From Hyperoplus lanceolatus (Eukaryota; Chordata; Actinopteri; Uranoscopiformes; Ammodytidae): a stretch of DNA of 64,000 bases. Made by a program: the position numbers and the translations under genes. Below are positions 1 through 12,955 of the stretch, piece by piece. The stretch lies in contig CM049398.1 in the NCBI GenBank assembly GCA_026929865.2, forward strand, positions 13,907,001 through 13,971,000, read 5' to 3'. Within the stretch, counting starts at the first letter, position 1; each line of letters begins with the position of its first letter. The notes under the pieces are model-generated. The model was given only the letters and a program-made list of their open reading frames with translations. It was not told the origin of the DNA and did not search any database.

Positions 1-35
1 AAAATGGTCATGCTTGCTTTGAGAAAGTCATCTTG

Positions 36-160
<125 letters not shown>

Positions 161-379
161 ATTGTCCAGGTCAGAGAAACAAATTGCACATACTGACATT
201 TTTTGCAGCATCATGGGTAAGAAAAAAATAGAACAATGTCAAAGCAGGTGCCACAAAATCTCTGACACTGGTGTAATGTTTGCCCACAGCTGCTGCGCAT
301 CATGCAACAAAAAAAAAACTTTTCACTACATCTCTACCCATCCGTCATATTCAAACTATTGCCAGATAGAAAAAAAGGC

Positions 380-424
380 CTTGACTGTCTTGACTGTCTT
401 GACTGTCTTGACTGTCTTGACTGT
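380..424. repeat. 9-base minisatellite, five copies
   Basis: Five perfect head-to-tail copies of CTTGACTGT. Confidence 0.98.
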
Positions 425-3159
425 CACACTCACAGGGAGAAGGGGGCGTTGTTCGGATGTCAAGAGACTGGAGCAGCACAGGAGGATGTTGCCCTGGTAT
501 CTGATGGCCTACATGGCTTCTTTCGAGAAAAAAAAAAATAGGACAGCCTATTCTTCCACACTGTTTATGACACTGCCAACGATATGAAACGTAGCATTTC
601 ACGGACTGTTACACATTAATGCTAACGTAGCTCATATGGATAGCTTATTAGAACAGTTATTGTGGTTAAGTCTGAAAAAGACGGGAGCAATAAAGAGACT
701 GTATGTCATTATCTCTCTCTCTCTCTACCAGAATGTGAACTGAGAGATTAGGACTTCATTAGATGTCTAGCCAATGAAGAAGTTGGTTGCAAGCAAAAGG
801 AAGAAGTAATGACCAAGACAAAAATGAATATCAAAACCAAGACTTTGAGGGGTTGAGTCCAAATCAAGACCAAGGGGTAACGGCCATAATTGGTAACAAA
901 CATTTCAGATTACAAACGAGAATCTGCAACGGCCTATACCAACTCCTGAGGGAAATATCTGTAGCTGTTAAATGTTTCACCAGCTAGTTGCTAACTGTCT
1001 GTGTGCTGTTTGTTCCTGGTAAAAGGCAGTGTAACAGTCGGTTTATAGAGCTAACGCTAGGGTGTGGGGTTAAAGATGCAATAAAGCTCCGTAGAGCCGC
1101 TGAGTCAAGGGTGATAATTCTCACTACAGGCGATCCCTTTCAAATCCACAAAGTCATGTGATTAATTTGATTTTTTTTTATGGAAAATGTAAAAATAGGC
1201 ACTTTAATTGAATCTTTAACATATCTGCATGACATCTCTTCAAAAGGCTCCATGTTGTCAGTGGGGGATGGGGGGGGGGACAAGACAGTCAACACAGGCA
1301 AAGAGAGGCAGTGAAGAAAAGGCCTGTGGGTTGCCATGGAAACCTCTCTCCAGTCCATCGTGACTTGATGCTCCATCCAGACTGAAGATGAGGCAGCACG
1401 AGGAGGGAAACCAGGCCGAAGAGGAACCTTCATTATCGTCCTCATCACTCAAACATCAAACATTCGCATGAGGTCCAATCTATGACCTCATTGCTCGTCC
1501 ACCTTGAAAGATTCAGACATCCACTGTGCTGCAGCTTCTTCTTCCAATGAGCCACAGACACAACTGTCTTTACTGGAGCTCCATAACCCATTTCACTGCT
1601 TAAGGGAAGATGAGAAGGAGGGGGGTGAAGTGGGGTCACATGATCCTATAATCTTCTTGAAAATCAACCAGAGTGAGATTAAGTTTATTTCATCAAAACA
1701 CTGAGTCGATGTCCACAGCTCAATCTCTGTCCGTCCTGCACCATTCACAGTAAGTTACAGTGATCCCTTATCCCAGCAGCACACAAGAGCGGGATGAACT
1801 ACAGGGCGATTACGCTCCAGACAACAAAAGGGGCAAATATTTAATCAATAAGCTGTGCCATCACCTAAGGCCGACAGTGAAATATAGGCCTTTCTGATTG
1901 TATCACAAATGTTAGATTTTCTCTCAAAAGGAAGAGAAAAAAAAGTCAAATTATACAATAAAATTAAAGAAAATGTTCCTGACTTTTCAGAATATGACTC
2001 TGAATGGATGCCGCCGTTCTATCGGTCCACAAAACGCAATAGCAGCGGGTGTGAAACTCTCACACCGTAGTAACACAAGATCAGATTCACTATCTCCAAT
2101 CTAATACAGTCCAATACAACCACTACTACCTCTGTAATAAGGCTAATTTTGTCCACACACACAAGAACACCTTTAGGCTACAAGCCACTGCAGGTACAGG
2201 GTTTACAGAATAACAATGGGCTGCATTATTCTCTAGACATTCATTTTCCTGATTACTTTGAGAATCTTTCTGTGTATAAACTGTCAAAAATGAACATGAC
2301 AAGTTTCCTATGGCCCCAGATGATATAGTCTCGCCAAATTGCTTATTGTTCTGACTAAAACTGGTAGAAAAAATGAAAGATGTTCATTGTATCGTCACAT
2401 GTCAAAGTAGCAACAGTAAATCTTCACATTAGTGAAGCTGGAAACCATTAATGTTGGCACATTTAGCTTAAATATACTTAAACCATTGATTGATTATCAA
2501 ATAACTCCAGTAGTTTACTAGTAGTTACCTATAGTAGCTACAGTATGTTGTGCGTGCAGGCTTCACCCTATACTGTAGGATTGCAACTAGTAATTGATTT
2601 CATTCATTATTTCCAAAGCATTTAACAAATCAACTGTTTTATAAAATGGCAGAAACAGAATTGGTGCTTTTGCTTAAAATATATCAACCTCAACCATATA
2701 AGGATGTACGTAGCATGTGATACAGGCTTCACAATATAGGCCTTCAGTTATGCAATAAAACAACACCACAATGTAACAGCCCCAGAAATGTCAGAATCGT
2801 TTAGTCAACAGCCCTTTTAAAAGGCCTAGAAAAATAAATACATGTTTGCTGAGCTGTTGCACTGTGTTGCAATAGATTATTCAGGTCTTAATCATTTGGT
2901 GCCCACCCACTACATAACATCGAGTCCTAGCAACAAGAAGAGAAAAAATCAGCACCAACAAATCGTTTTGACAGAAAAATAGACAGTTTTTTTATCTGAA
3001 ACAATTGAACACATTACCATCTGGAAAGCAACTGGAAACTCAAACCACTGGAGGGAGGGACAACTACTACCGGTGTACTCTGACCTGTAGGGCCTGACAT
3101 ATCACCGGCCAGCGTCATGCTTCAACACACACAAACGCACGGTATACAACTTAAATGTT

Positions 3160-3660
3160 GATAGACAGATCCGTTTCTCGATCGGGTATTACGATAATAG
3201 GCACCTTCTTCGGGGCCGAGAGAGCAGCTTGCACAGCAGCAGCCCTAGTTGTGTCCTTGCCTTGCTTGCGGTGAATGCGTGTTAGTTTAGAGACGAACAG
3301 CCGAGCCTACCTGTAACTGTGCCCGTTGCTCCACTCCGCTGCAACCTCCTCTATGCTGCACAGCGCTGAGCTTCTCGACGAGGAAACATCTTATCAGCAT
3401 CGCACGACACTACACCCCTCATCTCACACATATGTCTCGTAAACACGCGGCCGCTCATGCAGGCAATTCTTTAGAGGTAGATGTGTGTGTTATTTAGAAT
3501 AAAAACTGTGCTCGGATGCAACATCGCTGAGGCAGTGTGAGAGCCAACCCGGAGAGCCGCCTGCGACCGACTGTCTGAATAGCTAGCGACTGCTGTGAAT
3601 CTGCACACTCGCCAACGGGAGCGCGCACCGCGTGCCCGCGCCTCGGATATTTCAGCCCCA
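3160..3660. promoter_or_regulatory. CG-rich island, possible promoter of a neighbouring gene
   Basis: Against an AT-rich background, this 0.5 kb is clearly enriched in CG dinucleotides and GC-rich motifs, including a NotI-type GCGGCCGC near 3448 and a GCGCGCACCGCGTGCCCGCG run near 3621-3640. On the minus strand a plausible splice donor (CAG|GTAGGC) lies at 3311/3310, so a first, untranslated exon reading leftward is possible. That would be a gene in tandem with igsf9b. No coding sequence is visible in the remaining 3.1 kb to the left. Confidence 0.35.
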
Positions 3661-4086
3661 GGGGTTCCCAGACCTATTCAATGTCAAGGACCAGAATAAA
3701 GGATGTAGGCGGCCTGTACTGTGGGAGTATGCACGGAGCCCCCTGATTGATCAAATCCACCAGCCCGAGGAGCCCCCATCTGGCAAATTGTGTGGTGTTA
3801 GGTAATGTTGGGCACAGAATTACATAACCATGTGGTGTAGGTGGGATGGTATCAGTGAGAGGAGTGAAACTGGTGAGCTTCATCCGCATATATCATCTGT
3901 TTGTGCCTGTCCACCCAAAGAAGATAATCTCAAATTCAGCTATTCCTCCTTTTTTTGATGGGGGGGGGGGGGGGCTGCTGGGCGAGATTATATAGGCCTA
4001 TTATTAGTTGACTGACAACGTATCCAACTATTTCAGCAATGTTTAAATCTTCTATAAAAATAATACCAAACACTATTTGAACTTCC

Positions 4087-4819
4087 TAAAGCTATAGTGT
4101 GTAACTTTTTCATATAGCCTAAATGAATGTCAGTCACATTCAAGCGATCGCCAAAAAAAGTGGACAAAAAGTTGATTAAGCCTAGCCTGGTCCTACCAGA
4201 CCATCGTACTTCATTTAATTTGTACAGAAGGTCTCGAATCGCTCAATTGACAAACGTAAACTCACTTGAAGGTGGGTGTCTGTTGAAGTTTAAAACTATT
4301 GGATGCTCAGTACCACTCTGGATAAGCCAACCAATCGCATAACGTTTGGTCGTGACATATGTCATGCGCCGGCTTCTACAACTGAAACTGGCGCACGTCA
4401 TTGTTCTCAGCCACTCCCTATGTTTCACTGATTGGACAGGTAATAAATCTGCAGGAGAAAACCCGCGAATGTACCGCGGACCCAGACTGATTACTGAAGG
4501 GAAATGAAAGTTGAGCAAAAGTAGGTAGCAGGCGGTGCCAGGCTAGATTAAGCCTATTAGCACCACAAAACTCTCTGTATTTCTCAGTGATGGCATCGTT
4601 TACAAACTGTCGCCCATCGACACTTGCGCAGGAGCTCAGAAAAATCCCAAGAAGCGGGCCAAAAAATGTTTCAGTTGTTGATATACTGCAAAGAAAAAAA
4701 CCTGGATGTACAGCAGAATCCATACGCGATCACAGGCCTAACTTATGTAGATAGACGCATCGACAGTAATTACTCAGAATTCCTCATGGGGGCGACAAAT
4801 TTTACGCACTATAGCTTTA
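4087..4819. mobile_element. short inverted-repeat DNA transposon (MITE), host of a nested element
   Basis: The ends are inverted repeats: TAAAGCTATAGTGTGTAA at the left, and the complement of TAAAGCTATAGTGCGTAA at the right (TTACGCACTATAGCTTTA). TA flanks on both sides suit a Tc1/mariner-type insertion. A 5'-intact, 3'-truncated relative lies at 39271-39517. No transposase is visible, so it is non-autonomous. Confidence 0.75.
4183..4545. mobile_element. nested DNA transposon with 9-base target duplication
   Basis: A 363-base insert begins TAGCCTGG and ends CCAGGCTA (8-base perfect inverted repeat). It is flanked on both sides by GATTAAGCC (4174-4182 and 4546-4554). The related repeat at 39271 has a single GATTAAGCC at the matching point (about 39353), which serves as the empty site. 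The duplication length suggests hAT or Mutator-like enzymes. No coding capacity. Confidence 0.8.
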
Positions 4820-4964
4820 AGCGATAGTTCGACATTTGGGGAACATATAAGATGCTTATGAAGCTAACAACTAGCATAGTTAAGCACAACGTTAAATTAA
4901 GTTACTTTATTAGTCAATAGCTACATTAAAATGTGTCTTTTTGCATATCTCAAACACACTTCAG

Positions 4965-5152
4965 AGGGGGTCCTCGCGCAGGGTCAGCCACAATGCAGCG
5001 CCCCTGGAGAAGTTGGGAATTAGGTGCCTTGCTCAATGACACAATGGTAGAGATGGTGGGCACCGTAGATGTAACACCAGACACTACTAGTTTAAACAAC
5101 TCCTGTCCGGGAAGCCGCAGCCTCATGGTTACTGGCCGCCACCAGTTTTAAA
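4965..5152. repeat. fragment of an interspersed fish repeat
   Basis: Contains AATTAGGTGCCTTGCTCAA and surrounding words also found in common fish SINE-like elements. Ends are not defined. The call rests on remembered similarity only. Confidence 0.3.
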
Positions 5153-5970
5153 GAGTTTTTGTGACATATTGCAAATAATTAACTTATTAATTACAAATAA
5201 AAAACAACTGACAAATTATTTTATAATGAGAAGGATCTTGACTTGCAGCCCAAAGTACAGTCAACATTTACTTGAAACACGTTATATAATGGCTGGTGAC
5301 AATTGCCTATTTAATATAATGATCTGATCTGCACATGGTGTTGCATTTATGAAACTATAGGCCTCTAAAGGTTTGTGTTTGTCCAGCGGATTAACTGCAC
5401 TCTTCATGTCCCTCAGGTGTATGTTTGTTTCCCGGCCTGTCAGGGGAACTAAAGGACAAAGGTCATTCTGACAGACCTCATCCTCATTCAAGTTATTTGT
5501 TTCCCTTGTTCTTTTCTAAGCCGCCACGCAACTCATTCCTTAACCCAGAGCTCAGCTGGGGGTCAAATTATTAATCATTAAACAACATGCATGTTGACTG
5601 TGTTTTTCCTTGATAAATTATTGTTGTAACTTAAGTTGTATTAGAGATCTGTGAATATATTTTAAGCATATTTGTAATTTCTGAGGGGAAGAATAGAACA
5701 TGAAACCATAGCACTGTGTATCCTCTGTGTCCTAGAAAGAAGAAAAAAATACCTGACCTGATTAAGCTGCGTCTGTCGACTGTCGCCAAACCATACCATA
5801 CCACACCTCGCCACACCACACCACACTCTCTTATCACTCTTTGCCCAACACTTACACCCTGTGTCCAGCACATGAACTACACCTTCCTCTTACCAGACAA
5901 GGGTGAAGCGCTTCCAAGAGACAGAGAAGAAGAAAAAAACACAAAAAAATATAAAACCTCTTTTGATTTT

Positions 5971-5976
5971 TTTATT
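5971..5976 (-). terminator. candidate distal poly(A) signal (AATAAA)
   Basis: TTTATT on the plus strand gives AATAAA on the minus strand. The following 80 bases on the minus strand are rich in T (several T and TTC runs between 5950 and 5880), as expected of a downstream element. It is the last such hexamer before DNA with repeat character. Confidence 0.35.
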
Positions 5977-6600
5977 ATATCAAAATACAAAAATTTGAGA
6001 GGAAAATTTTGTATGGGACTAAGCATTTGAAATGATATGATGACATGAATACAACACTGCTTTCATATTCTCACATTCTGCCATAGATAGAGCATAGATC
6101 ATGTGCTAGGCCCATGTCTACGTCATGATGAGCCACCGGGAGTGAGCCTGTGCGTTTTTCCCTATAAAGGCTTTTGATGGCGACTGTCACTAATACGTGT
6201 CCAGGCCAGTTGGTATAACAGGCCAAGAGTGTTTGTTTTTCTTTTAAACACATAGTTTGTTCAGGTTTTCTGTTTACTCAATAAAGAAACGAGATCCATG
6301 GCAGTTGAACATGAAGAGTGAGTAAGACATGATCTCAGACAATACAGAATTCACTGGACAGCAGTGGCAAACGAGAGAAAAAAAGTAATACAAATATTAT
6401 ACATAAGGCTTTGGTACAGCACCATACAGTATGAGTTAATTGCTCACTAAAAAAAAAGTTAAGTGAAGCGTATTACCTGATGTAGTGACAGAACAGAAAG
6501 ACAGGTCTAGAAAACAAACAAAACAAAAAACCATCAGGTTATCATTTGAAAATAGAGACAAGTAGTAAAAAAGAAAAGAAAAAAAAGTTTTTCTTTGAAA

Positions 6601-6662
6601 TATTTACATATGAACATTGTTGAATCCAACTTAAAGGATATTATGGAGACAAATTATGTACA
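6601..6662 (-). promoter_or_regulatory. paired Pumilio-type motifs in the putative 3' UTR
   Basis: Minus-strand TGTAAATA (6608-6601) and TGTACATA (6662-6655) match the PUF-protein consensus TGTANATA and lie about 50 bases apart. A third, TGTACATA, is at 10212-10205. Function is inferred from the motif only. Confidence 0.3.
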
Positions 6663-9600
6663 AAAACAACTGAATTAACAACATATAATACAGAATGTAA
6701 ACATGTGATGTACAGCACAGAGTTCAGTGGATGAAAGATGACATGAAATGTTTTGAATTTTCTTCCTTTTTAAGCACTACTTGGTTTGCTTGAGTATGAG
6801 CATTAGCTAAAACAGTCAACAATGTAGTGCTTATTGTAGCCTACGATAATAATACATTCTAGTTTCTCAGTGCTGGTACACATGAAAAAACAGAGAATAT
6901 TGAAAAATACTACATATTCCTATTTTTCCGTCCAATAACAACCAGCTCGGATGTCCCATGAATGATTGCTAAATAGGCGTTTTTTTTGTTCTGTTTTTTT
7001 TCTTTTTGTATTGTCTCTACATGCAAGATTATTACAATTAAAAAAAAATCAAAATCAGTTCTCTAAGTATCATCCTACCAGCACCTAGTGATGCACTAAA
7101 AGCTGTAAGCAGAAAAAACGGGAAAACAATTTAAAAAACTGAAACTGAGCTAACAGTACGTCCAAAGCAGCCCTCTGTAAAACACTGTACATGTTTCTCG
7201 TGAATATGCAAAAGAGAGACCGGAAGACGACATCCGTTCGTTAAAAACCCGCGTGGAGAGGACACATGAGCTTTTCCCCAATACCTTTCTAACCAGGAGA
7301 ATCGACAATAAATACAAATGTGGTCTGATGACTACTCATGGCTATACTGTACAGTACTAGTAGGAACGGTGGCGAGATGACGTGAGGCTGTTGCGCCCCC
7401 CTGCAGTAGTGTGCTTGAGAAAACAGTGCTGTTAACCGAAGATTGGTAGACCTACAGGAAGTCTGTAGAAAAAGATCACCTCGTGACCTGACAATGCTCT
7501 CGGATTTACCCTCCCACGTGTCCCTGCTTGGACTAATCTAAAATATGTGTCTCCCTTTTTTTTAGGCTGGGTTAATATTGTCGATATCATCACAAATATA
7601 CTTTAGAGAGGGTACCTTGGAAGCACAGACAGACATTGCAAACACACTATAGAAAAAACAGGTCATCTGGAGTCCATTTTGATGTCACAAGTCTCTATTA
7701 TCTGAGGTTACACTACTATTTTTCCCAGTATTGTCTATCACTGTCATCACACCATGATAGTGTTTATGATGAGGACCCTATAGTGTCGACCGGAGCTACT
7801 TCAGTCGCTCCAACACACAGGGCCACAAGAGTTGCTTGTGGAAACTGGAAAAACTAATCAACGAAAACAAATCTTTAGACCTCTATTTTCTACAGCACAA
7901 CAAAATTAAACATAGCACCAAGTCGTTATGTTCAAAGCAACTATGCCCTAACACACTCATCTTTATCAAACTAATGTAAACACAATTTCCTCCACAGCAC
8001 ATATCATACATGACTAGAGCATGTCCAAACTCTTAGGAAAAAAAGGTTTGCTTCAGTGTATTTGCTTTGGACACCTGAAGGCGAAACGATCTGGAGTGAA
8101 TCTACACGTGTGCTCATGAACGGGCAAAATACAGTATTACTTTGTTCCAGAAATATTATAGAGGGCGACACACTTCTGCTTCTAAAGCTTGTTCCAACGG
8201 GCATTCACGTACTATACATCAGAGAAAATACTACTTAACTTGTGCAGCCAGCGGGCTATGGCAATAATACATTGTACGGGTACTAACATTAAGGTTTCTT
8301 TTTCTTCTTTTCAGGTAAAATAATGTCTGCTAAAATATGACAAACGAGGCACCTTAAAATGTTTTAGAAACATTATCCACTTAAAGCCGTACTGTAAGCA
8401 AATACTTTGATATATAATCTAATTTATTTTTCCTTGGGAACTCATCCCCTCTTTTTCATACATCCTTCTTACAAGAACGTCTTCCTGTAAAACATGGTTT
8501 TGATTTATCTTTACAAATACAATACATACCATGTACAGTACATAACAAATATAGATTTTTTCCCCCCACTTGTATCTTACACGAAAAATCAATTTGTTAA
8601 AGTAGAATATGCACTTTTACGCTTTCAGGCAATCAACATTTTCTCCCATCTTAAAAAAGTTTGTGATTTCGTCACGCAGACATGTCGATTCATTCATGTG
8701 GATATTTGCCGGAAAACATTTTTGATTTGTTTGTAGCAGAGGGGGTCAAACTTGTCTTTGAGTGATTGAGCGTAGCGTTGGCAATAAAAGGAAAGCAGTT
8801 GTTTTTTAACAAAAGGGAGCTTGGCTCAGGACCTTTGTTGAGGGGCCCCATTTGTTATTACCGCAGACAGGAATATAGGGAAACAATTTGGACTTCATGT
8901 GCACACTGCCAACATCGTCATGGGTCATTCAATGTACTGTGACATCGGGACATTCATTTCCTGTACAGCAAAAACATACATTCATAATCGGTTAGTGTCG
9001 AAAAATGAACAGACAGACAGAGAAGTAGCTAGCAAGTAATATACAGTTTGTTAAAGATCAACAGTCATGGTGGCCATTGTTTGACTATTCCCCATTGCTT
9101 GTTAACAGCTTTATGAAGCAATCACATTCTCCTCCAACAGCTGCTGTCAAACATTAACATCCTTACTGTACTGTTTTCAAAATGCATGTACAGTGCTTCT
9201 GTTACTATTGATTTATTTGCCTTTTTGTTTCGTTTTTGAAATCTAAACATCTATGGGTATTCTGGTTCTGTCCTATTACTTGGATATACACAGTTGAAGC
9301 AGGTACCCATTTAAAATATAAATGTAGAAAAAAAAAACAAGAAAAAAAACAAGAGTAATGCATCATCGGTAGCATTTTCTCTCATGTGTCCTTGGCAGAG
9401 AAAAGTAAAAACACATAAAATATCGGAGTCCCTCACTGAAGAGACAAATATGAGAAAGGCGAAGGAAAAAGGCAGTTTATGTTAGAAAAAACTAGTGAAA
9501 AAAAGGCCAAAAAAAAGGCACCTCAAGACGTGCCACATTTCACAAATGATTCCTTAATAATGAAATACATACAGTACACTTCACGATTCATCACCCTGTT

Positions 9601-10468
9601 CTTCTGAACCCTACCAAGTCCAACCTCTGCTGAGTGTCTGAGAAGTCCCAAATTATTTCGAGAGCTCTGATCTGTGTCTGAATACAGTGTTTCAACGAGG
9701 AGCAGTAAACACACTGAGCCATCGAGCACTACAATTAAGACTCTAATGGGCGGCATTGGTTCCAAAATGAAAAATAAACACAATATGCCAGCTATTACCG
9801 TTAATAAAAAGCTTTCTAAATTAGTCAAAGTCAGGCCATATTATCCGTCTGAATGAGTGTGGTGTGATATAAACCGTTTTATCCATACGTTTCATATGTA
9901 TAAAAGGTCACGTACGTACAGTATACCACAAGAATTACAGCAACTCTGCGTTTACTCTGAGGTATGTTTTTGTGGTAAGAACCCTGTGTTTTAATACTGA
10001 CACTATTTGTATTGTAGGAAAGGTAGACTTGTGTCCTTATTCGAGGACGCACCAGGCTTCACAGTACACTGCATCACTGAAAAACCTAAAGATATGGACC
10101 CCTCTATGACCAGTGAGTGAAAAATCTTTTACCGTGTTGTGACATACTCCACCAACACATTTTTATTACTGTAGGAGGAAGCTTAATTCCCTTGTTTTAC
10201 TATGTATGTACATTATATATTTTTCAGAGCGTTTTCAAGTGAAATTCCTCAGCGACTCTGAAAAAAGTCATTGTTCTTGTCTTCAAATAACATTTCCAAC
10301 TCCCCCACTCTCCGGGGTTATTTAGCTGGATATTTCCTGCTCCCCATGAAGAGATTATAAAGTAATGAATTAGCTTGATACAGAGATCAGGGTGAAGTAG
10401 GGAGGGCTGAGGCGTGTCAGGGGGATGTTTTTTTCAGTTTAGTCGAGTTGGCTTTGAGGGCACACGGG

Positions 10469-10677
10469 TCAGTGTAGAGTGCCATAATTTGGGGCCTCGG
10501 AGTCTGCACTGGCCAGGATGCCTGTCTGGTCCTCCTCAGACTGCCTGCGCTGCAGAAGGGAGGTCAAATAGAGATAGGGGTTCTTCTTGTTTTGCCTTTT
10601 CCTCTTTCTTTGGCGGCTGAGATCCTCTCCCTCTTGGAGTGTCTGAGATTGCTGCTGGGTCTGAGAGGGACACACAC
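10469..10677 (-). CDS. igsf9b: igsf9b probable terminal coding exon
   Basis: After the acceptor CTCTCTTTTTGCAG, a 209-base frame reads GVCPSQTQQQSQTLQEGEDL, a very basic stretch (SRQRKRKRQNKKNPYLYLTS) and QRRQSEEDQTGILASADSE, ending EAPNYGTLH and TGA at 10471-10469. Third codon positions are mostly G or C, as in the confirmed exons. The phase needed at its start is the one left by the 43-base exon at 12956. A second frame, reached by direct splicing from 14508, is also open to 10536 but has poorer codon use. I do not recognise this C-terminus from memory, so membership in igsf9b rests on position, strand, phase and splice sites. Confidence 0.55.
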
Positions 10678-12955
10678 CTGCAAAAAGAGAGGGGGGGCAA
10701 AGGAATAACACACCACCCACCCACACTCATTTCAAGATTAATCTTTTGATCTCTTCCTCGCCTAACTGTCAGACGAACCTGTTCTCCTTCCGGAGGTTGT
10801 GTTGTTATTGTTGTTGGCGGCCACTCCCTTGGCTTTAGTAATACAGTGGTGTAGCAGTGCTGGTAAGCTCTCAGACCCGGCAGGATCACTAGACGCACCT
10901 AGAGGTTCCCTGGGAAGAGCATAGACAGCACAGCATACATTGTTGGGCGTTAATCCGACATGTCATGTTCGGTCCTGTCTTAGACGTGAAAAGACAGAAC
11001 GGCACTATTTCCCATAGTTGCTACTAGCATATGATTTGATGAGCTCTTGTACTTTTACTGAGAGCTCTTTCACTAAGATGTTGATGAATTTCCACTTTCT
11101 ATCTGCGTTGATGGATGGTAAAAGTTAGACACAAAGAAAAGAAAGAGGGAAAGAAAGAGAAAAAAGAATAGTTGACATGGATTTGGTGAATTTATTGGCT
11201 ATTACGTTTCTTCTCAAACAATCATTACATTAAAGACCCAGTCCAGAATTGATAGGAATGATGGAATTTACGATTTATTCTTAAAGCTTTTAGTGTTTGG
11301 AATACTAACATAATAATGAAAATGTTTAGCTCCTCATAATTGTTTCAGCCTCAGGGAAAGGTTGTCGTCATAGCAACTGTGCCTTAAATAAACGGTAACA
11401 ATCACATTTCAGGTTTAGACAATAATTGCAACTACTGTGCTCCCTCTGAGGGTTGGGTCTTTAAATAGCGACTGCTTCAGAAATGCGGGCAATATAGGTC
11501 TCGTTTCTGTATAAAACTCATGAAATGAAAATAATTTCTGGAACAGTGAAAATTGCCGTTCCTGTAACAATCAAATCTTGATGTAGATGTTAAAAAAATG
11601 TATATCCATTATTTTCAGTAAACAGAAGATGTACAGTATTAACGTGTGTGGACAAACATGAAAAAAAAGTGTGTGCTGTTGTGTTTATCTTAAAGGTAAA
11701 TACAACAGTTTTTTTTATCCCTTGAGAACTGTTTTCATTTCATGAGTGATACATGCTACAAGTTAAATGAAAAAAAATCAATGTTAAATCAGACAAAAAA
11801 AAATCACATCAAATTAAGGCATCTTCACTGTCATAGTATGCAGTCTAGTAGTTTTACCTCATACCGAATACTCTGGTTTTGTTGTCCATCTCTCATAGAA
11901 AGATGCTTAAAATAAATTAAAATAAGTCCAAATAACTTCACAAACATTTAAATTCAGGTTCATGAGGCTCAGTGTCTTTGCCTTTCATAGAACTGAATAC
12001 AAACAGCTTCCCAACTTGACTTAATGTATCAATTTAAGTCAAGTTGTCGTGCCAAACATGTATTGTTTAAAAAAGGCATAGGGAACACAAAGCTTTAGAG
12101 ATGCTGTCCATCACTTGTCACTGTGGAGAGAGAGATTGAGAGCCGTTAGCAGAGAGGGTGGGTGGGGAGACAAATCTGAGAAATTCAGAAAAACAGTCCT
12201 GCACAGATCCAGAACATTTCCATTATCACACATGTAACTGTGTGCAGAGGCCACAGTGTGTTAAATAGAAATATATTTCCATAGACATGAACACTGTACA
12301 GCACACTTTCATAAAACATGAACACTGCGTACAGAGGCTTCACCATGCTGACGGGAGGAGATGGCAGGAAGAGGAAATGGCCGTTAAAGAACAAGTCACA
12401 TGACAGGAAGAGGAAATGGCCATTAAAAACAGTCACATGACAGAAAAACGAAAGCACTTAGGACAACAAATGTGACAAAGAATTTAGTTTGAGAATTGTT
12501 GTTATTGTTGTTTGGTCGTAGAGAGAAGTTTAGAGAATGCATGCATGGCATTTTGCACATGGAACAAAACTTTAAAGGGGAATACTCCAGTCTATCATTC
12601 ATGTGCGTCCTCTATTGATTCAAGGCTTTTTTTGTTTTTGTTTTTGGTGCAGGGAAACATTTCTGTATTCAAAGAATCAAAAGACGAAAAAAAGGCTTCT
12701 CCACAGTCCAAAAACCTCTCCTCCTGCTTGCACGCAAGCCTAATTACCGCAGCCTTACGCCACAGCCGGCTTCTTTTTACTGTGCCTTGGAAGTGCATCG
12801 ACAAATGTGTCCTGCAGTCATCATTACCATTAGTTGTACTTCACTTGAATCCAGCACGGAGGCACAACCCAAAGCGATTCCCCTTTAAAGGAGAGAGTGA
12901 TTAGAGCCCTCCCCCTGCTGACCCCTCCCCTCTCAGACATGGGTCCGACCCTTAC
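10678..12955 (-). other. intron between candidate C-terminal exons
   Basis: AT-rich, with no further exon that I can support. A purine/pyrimidine-rich segment near 10760-10900 stays open in one frame upstream of the acceptor at 10678, but it lacks a convincing acceptor of its own. It contains a two-copy tandem repeat at 12365-12440. Confidence 0.4.
12365..12440. repeat. imperfect tandem duplication, 39 + 37 bases
   Basis: Two adjacent units start CAGGAAGAGGAAATGGCC and end GTCACATGA. They differ by two deleted bases and a few substitutions. Confidence 0.9.

Larger units (their letters stand above)
5970..10468 (-). other. probable long 3' UTR of igsf9b
   Basis: About 4.5 kb after the putative stop codon carries no coding exon and no recognisable transposon or long microsatellite, unlike the surrounding intergenic DNA. 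It is AT-rich, with many A/T runs. On the minus strand it contains Pumilio-type sites (TGTAAATA at 6608-6601; TGTACATA at 6662-6655 and 10212-10205) and AATAAA hexamers, the most distal at 5976-5971 followed by a U-rich tract. That fits an untranslated region of a neuronal gene. Its extent is inferred; an earlier AATAAA (for example near 9211, 8422 or 10162) could end shorter transcripts. Confidence 0.4.

Noticed and set aside
1140-1704. Overlapping frames at 1.1-1.7 kb, as part of a neighbouring gene
   Set aside because: No matching splice sites and no recognisable domain; low-complexity G and T runs break the frames.
10760-10900. Upstream extension of the frame ending at 10536, as an alternative exon
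   Set aside because: It is open by chance. It lacks a convincing acceptor, and codon use differs from the confirmed exons.
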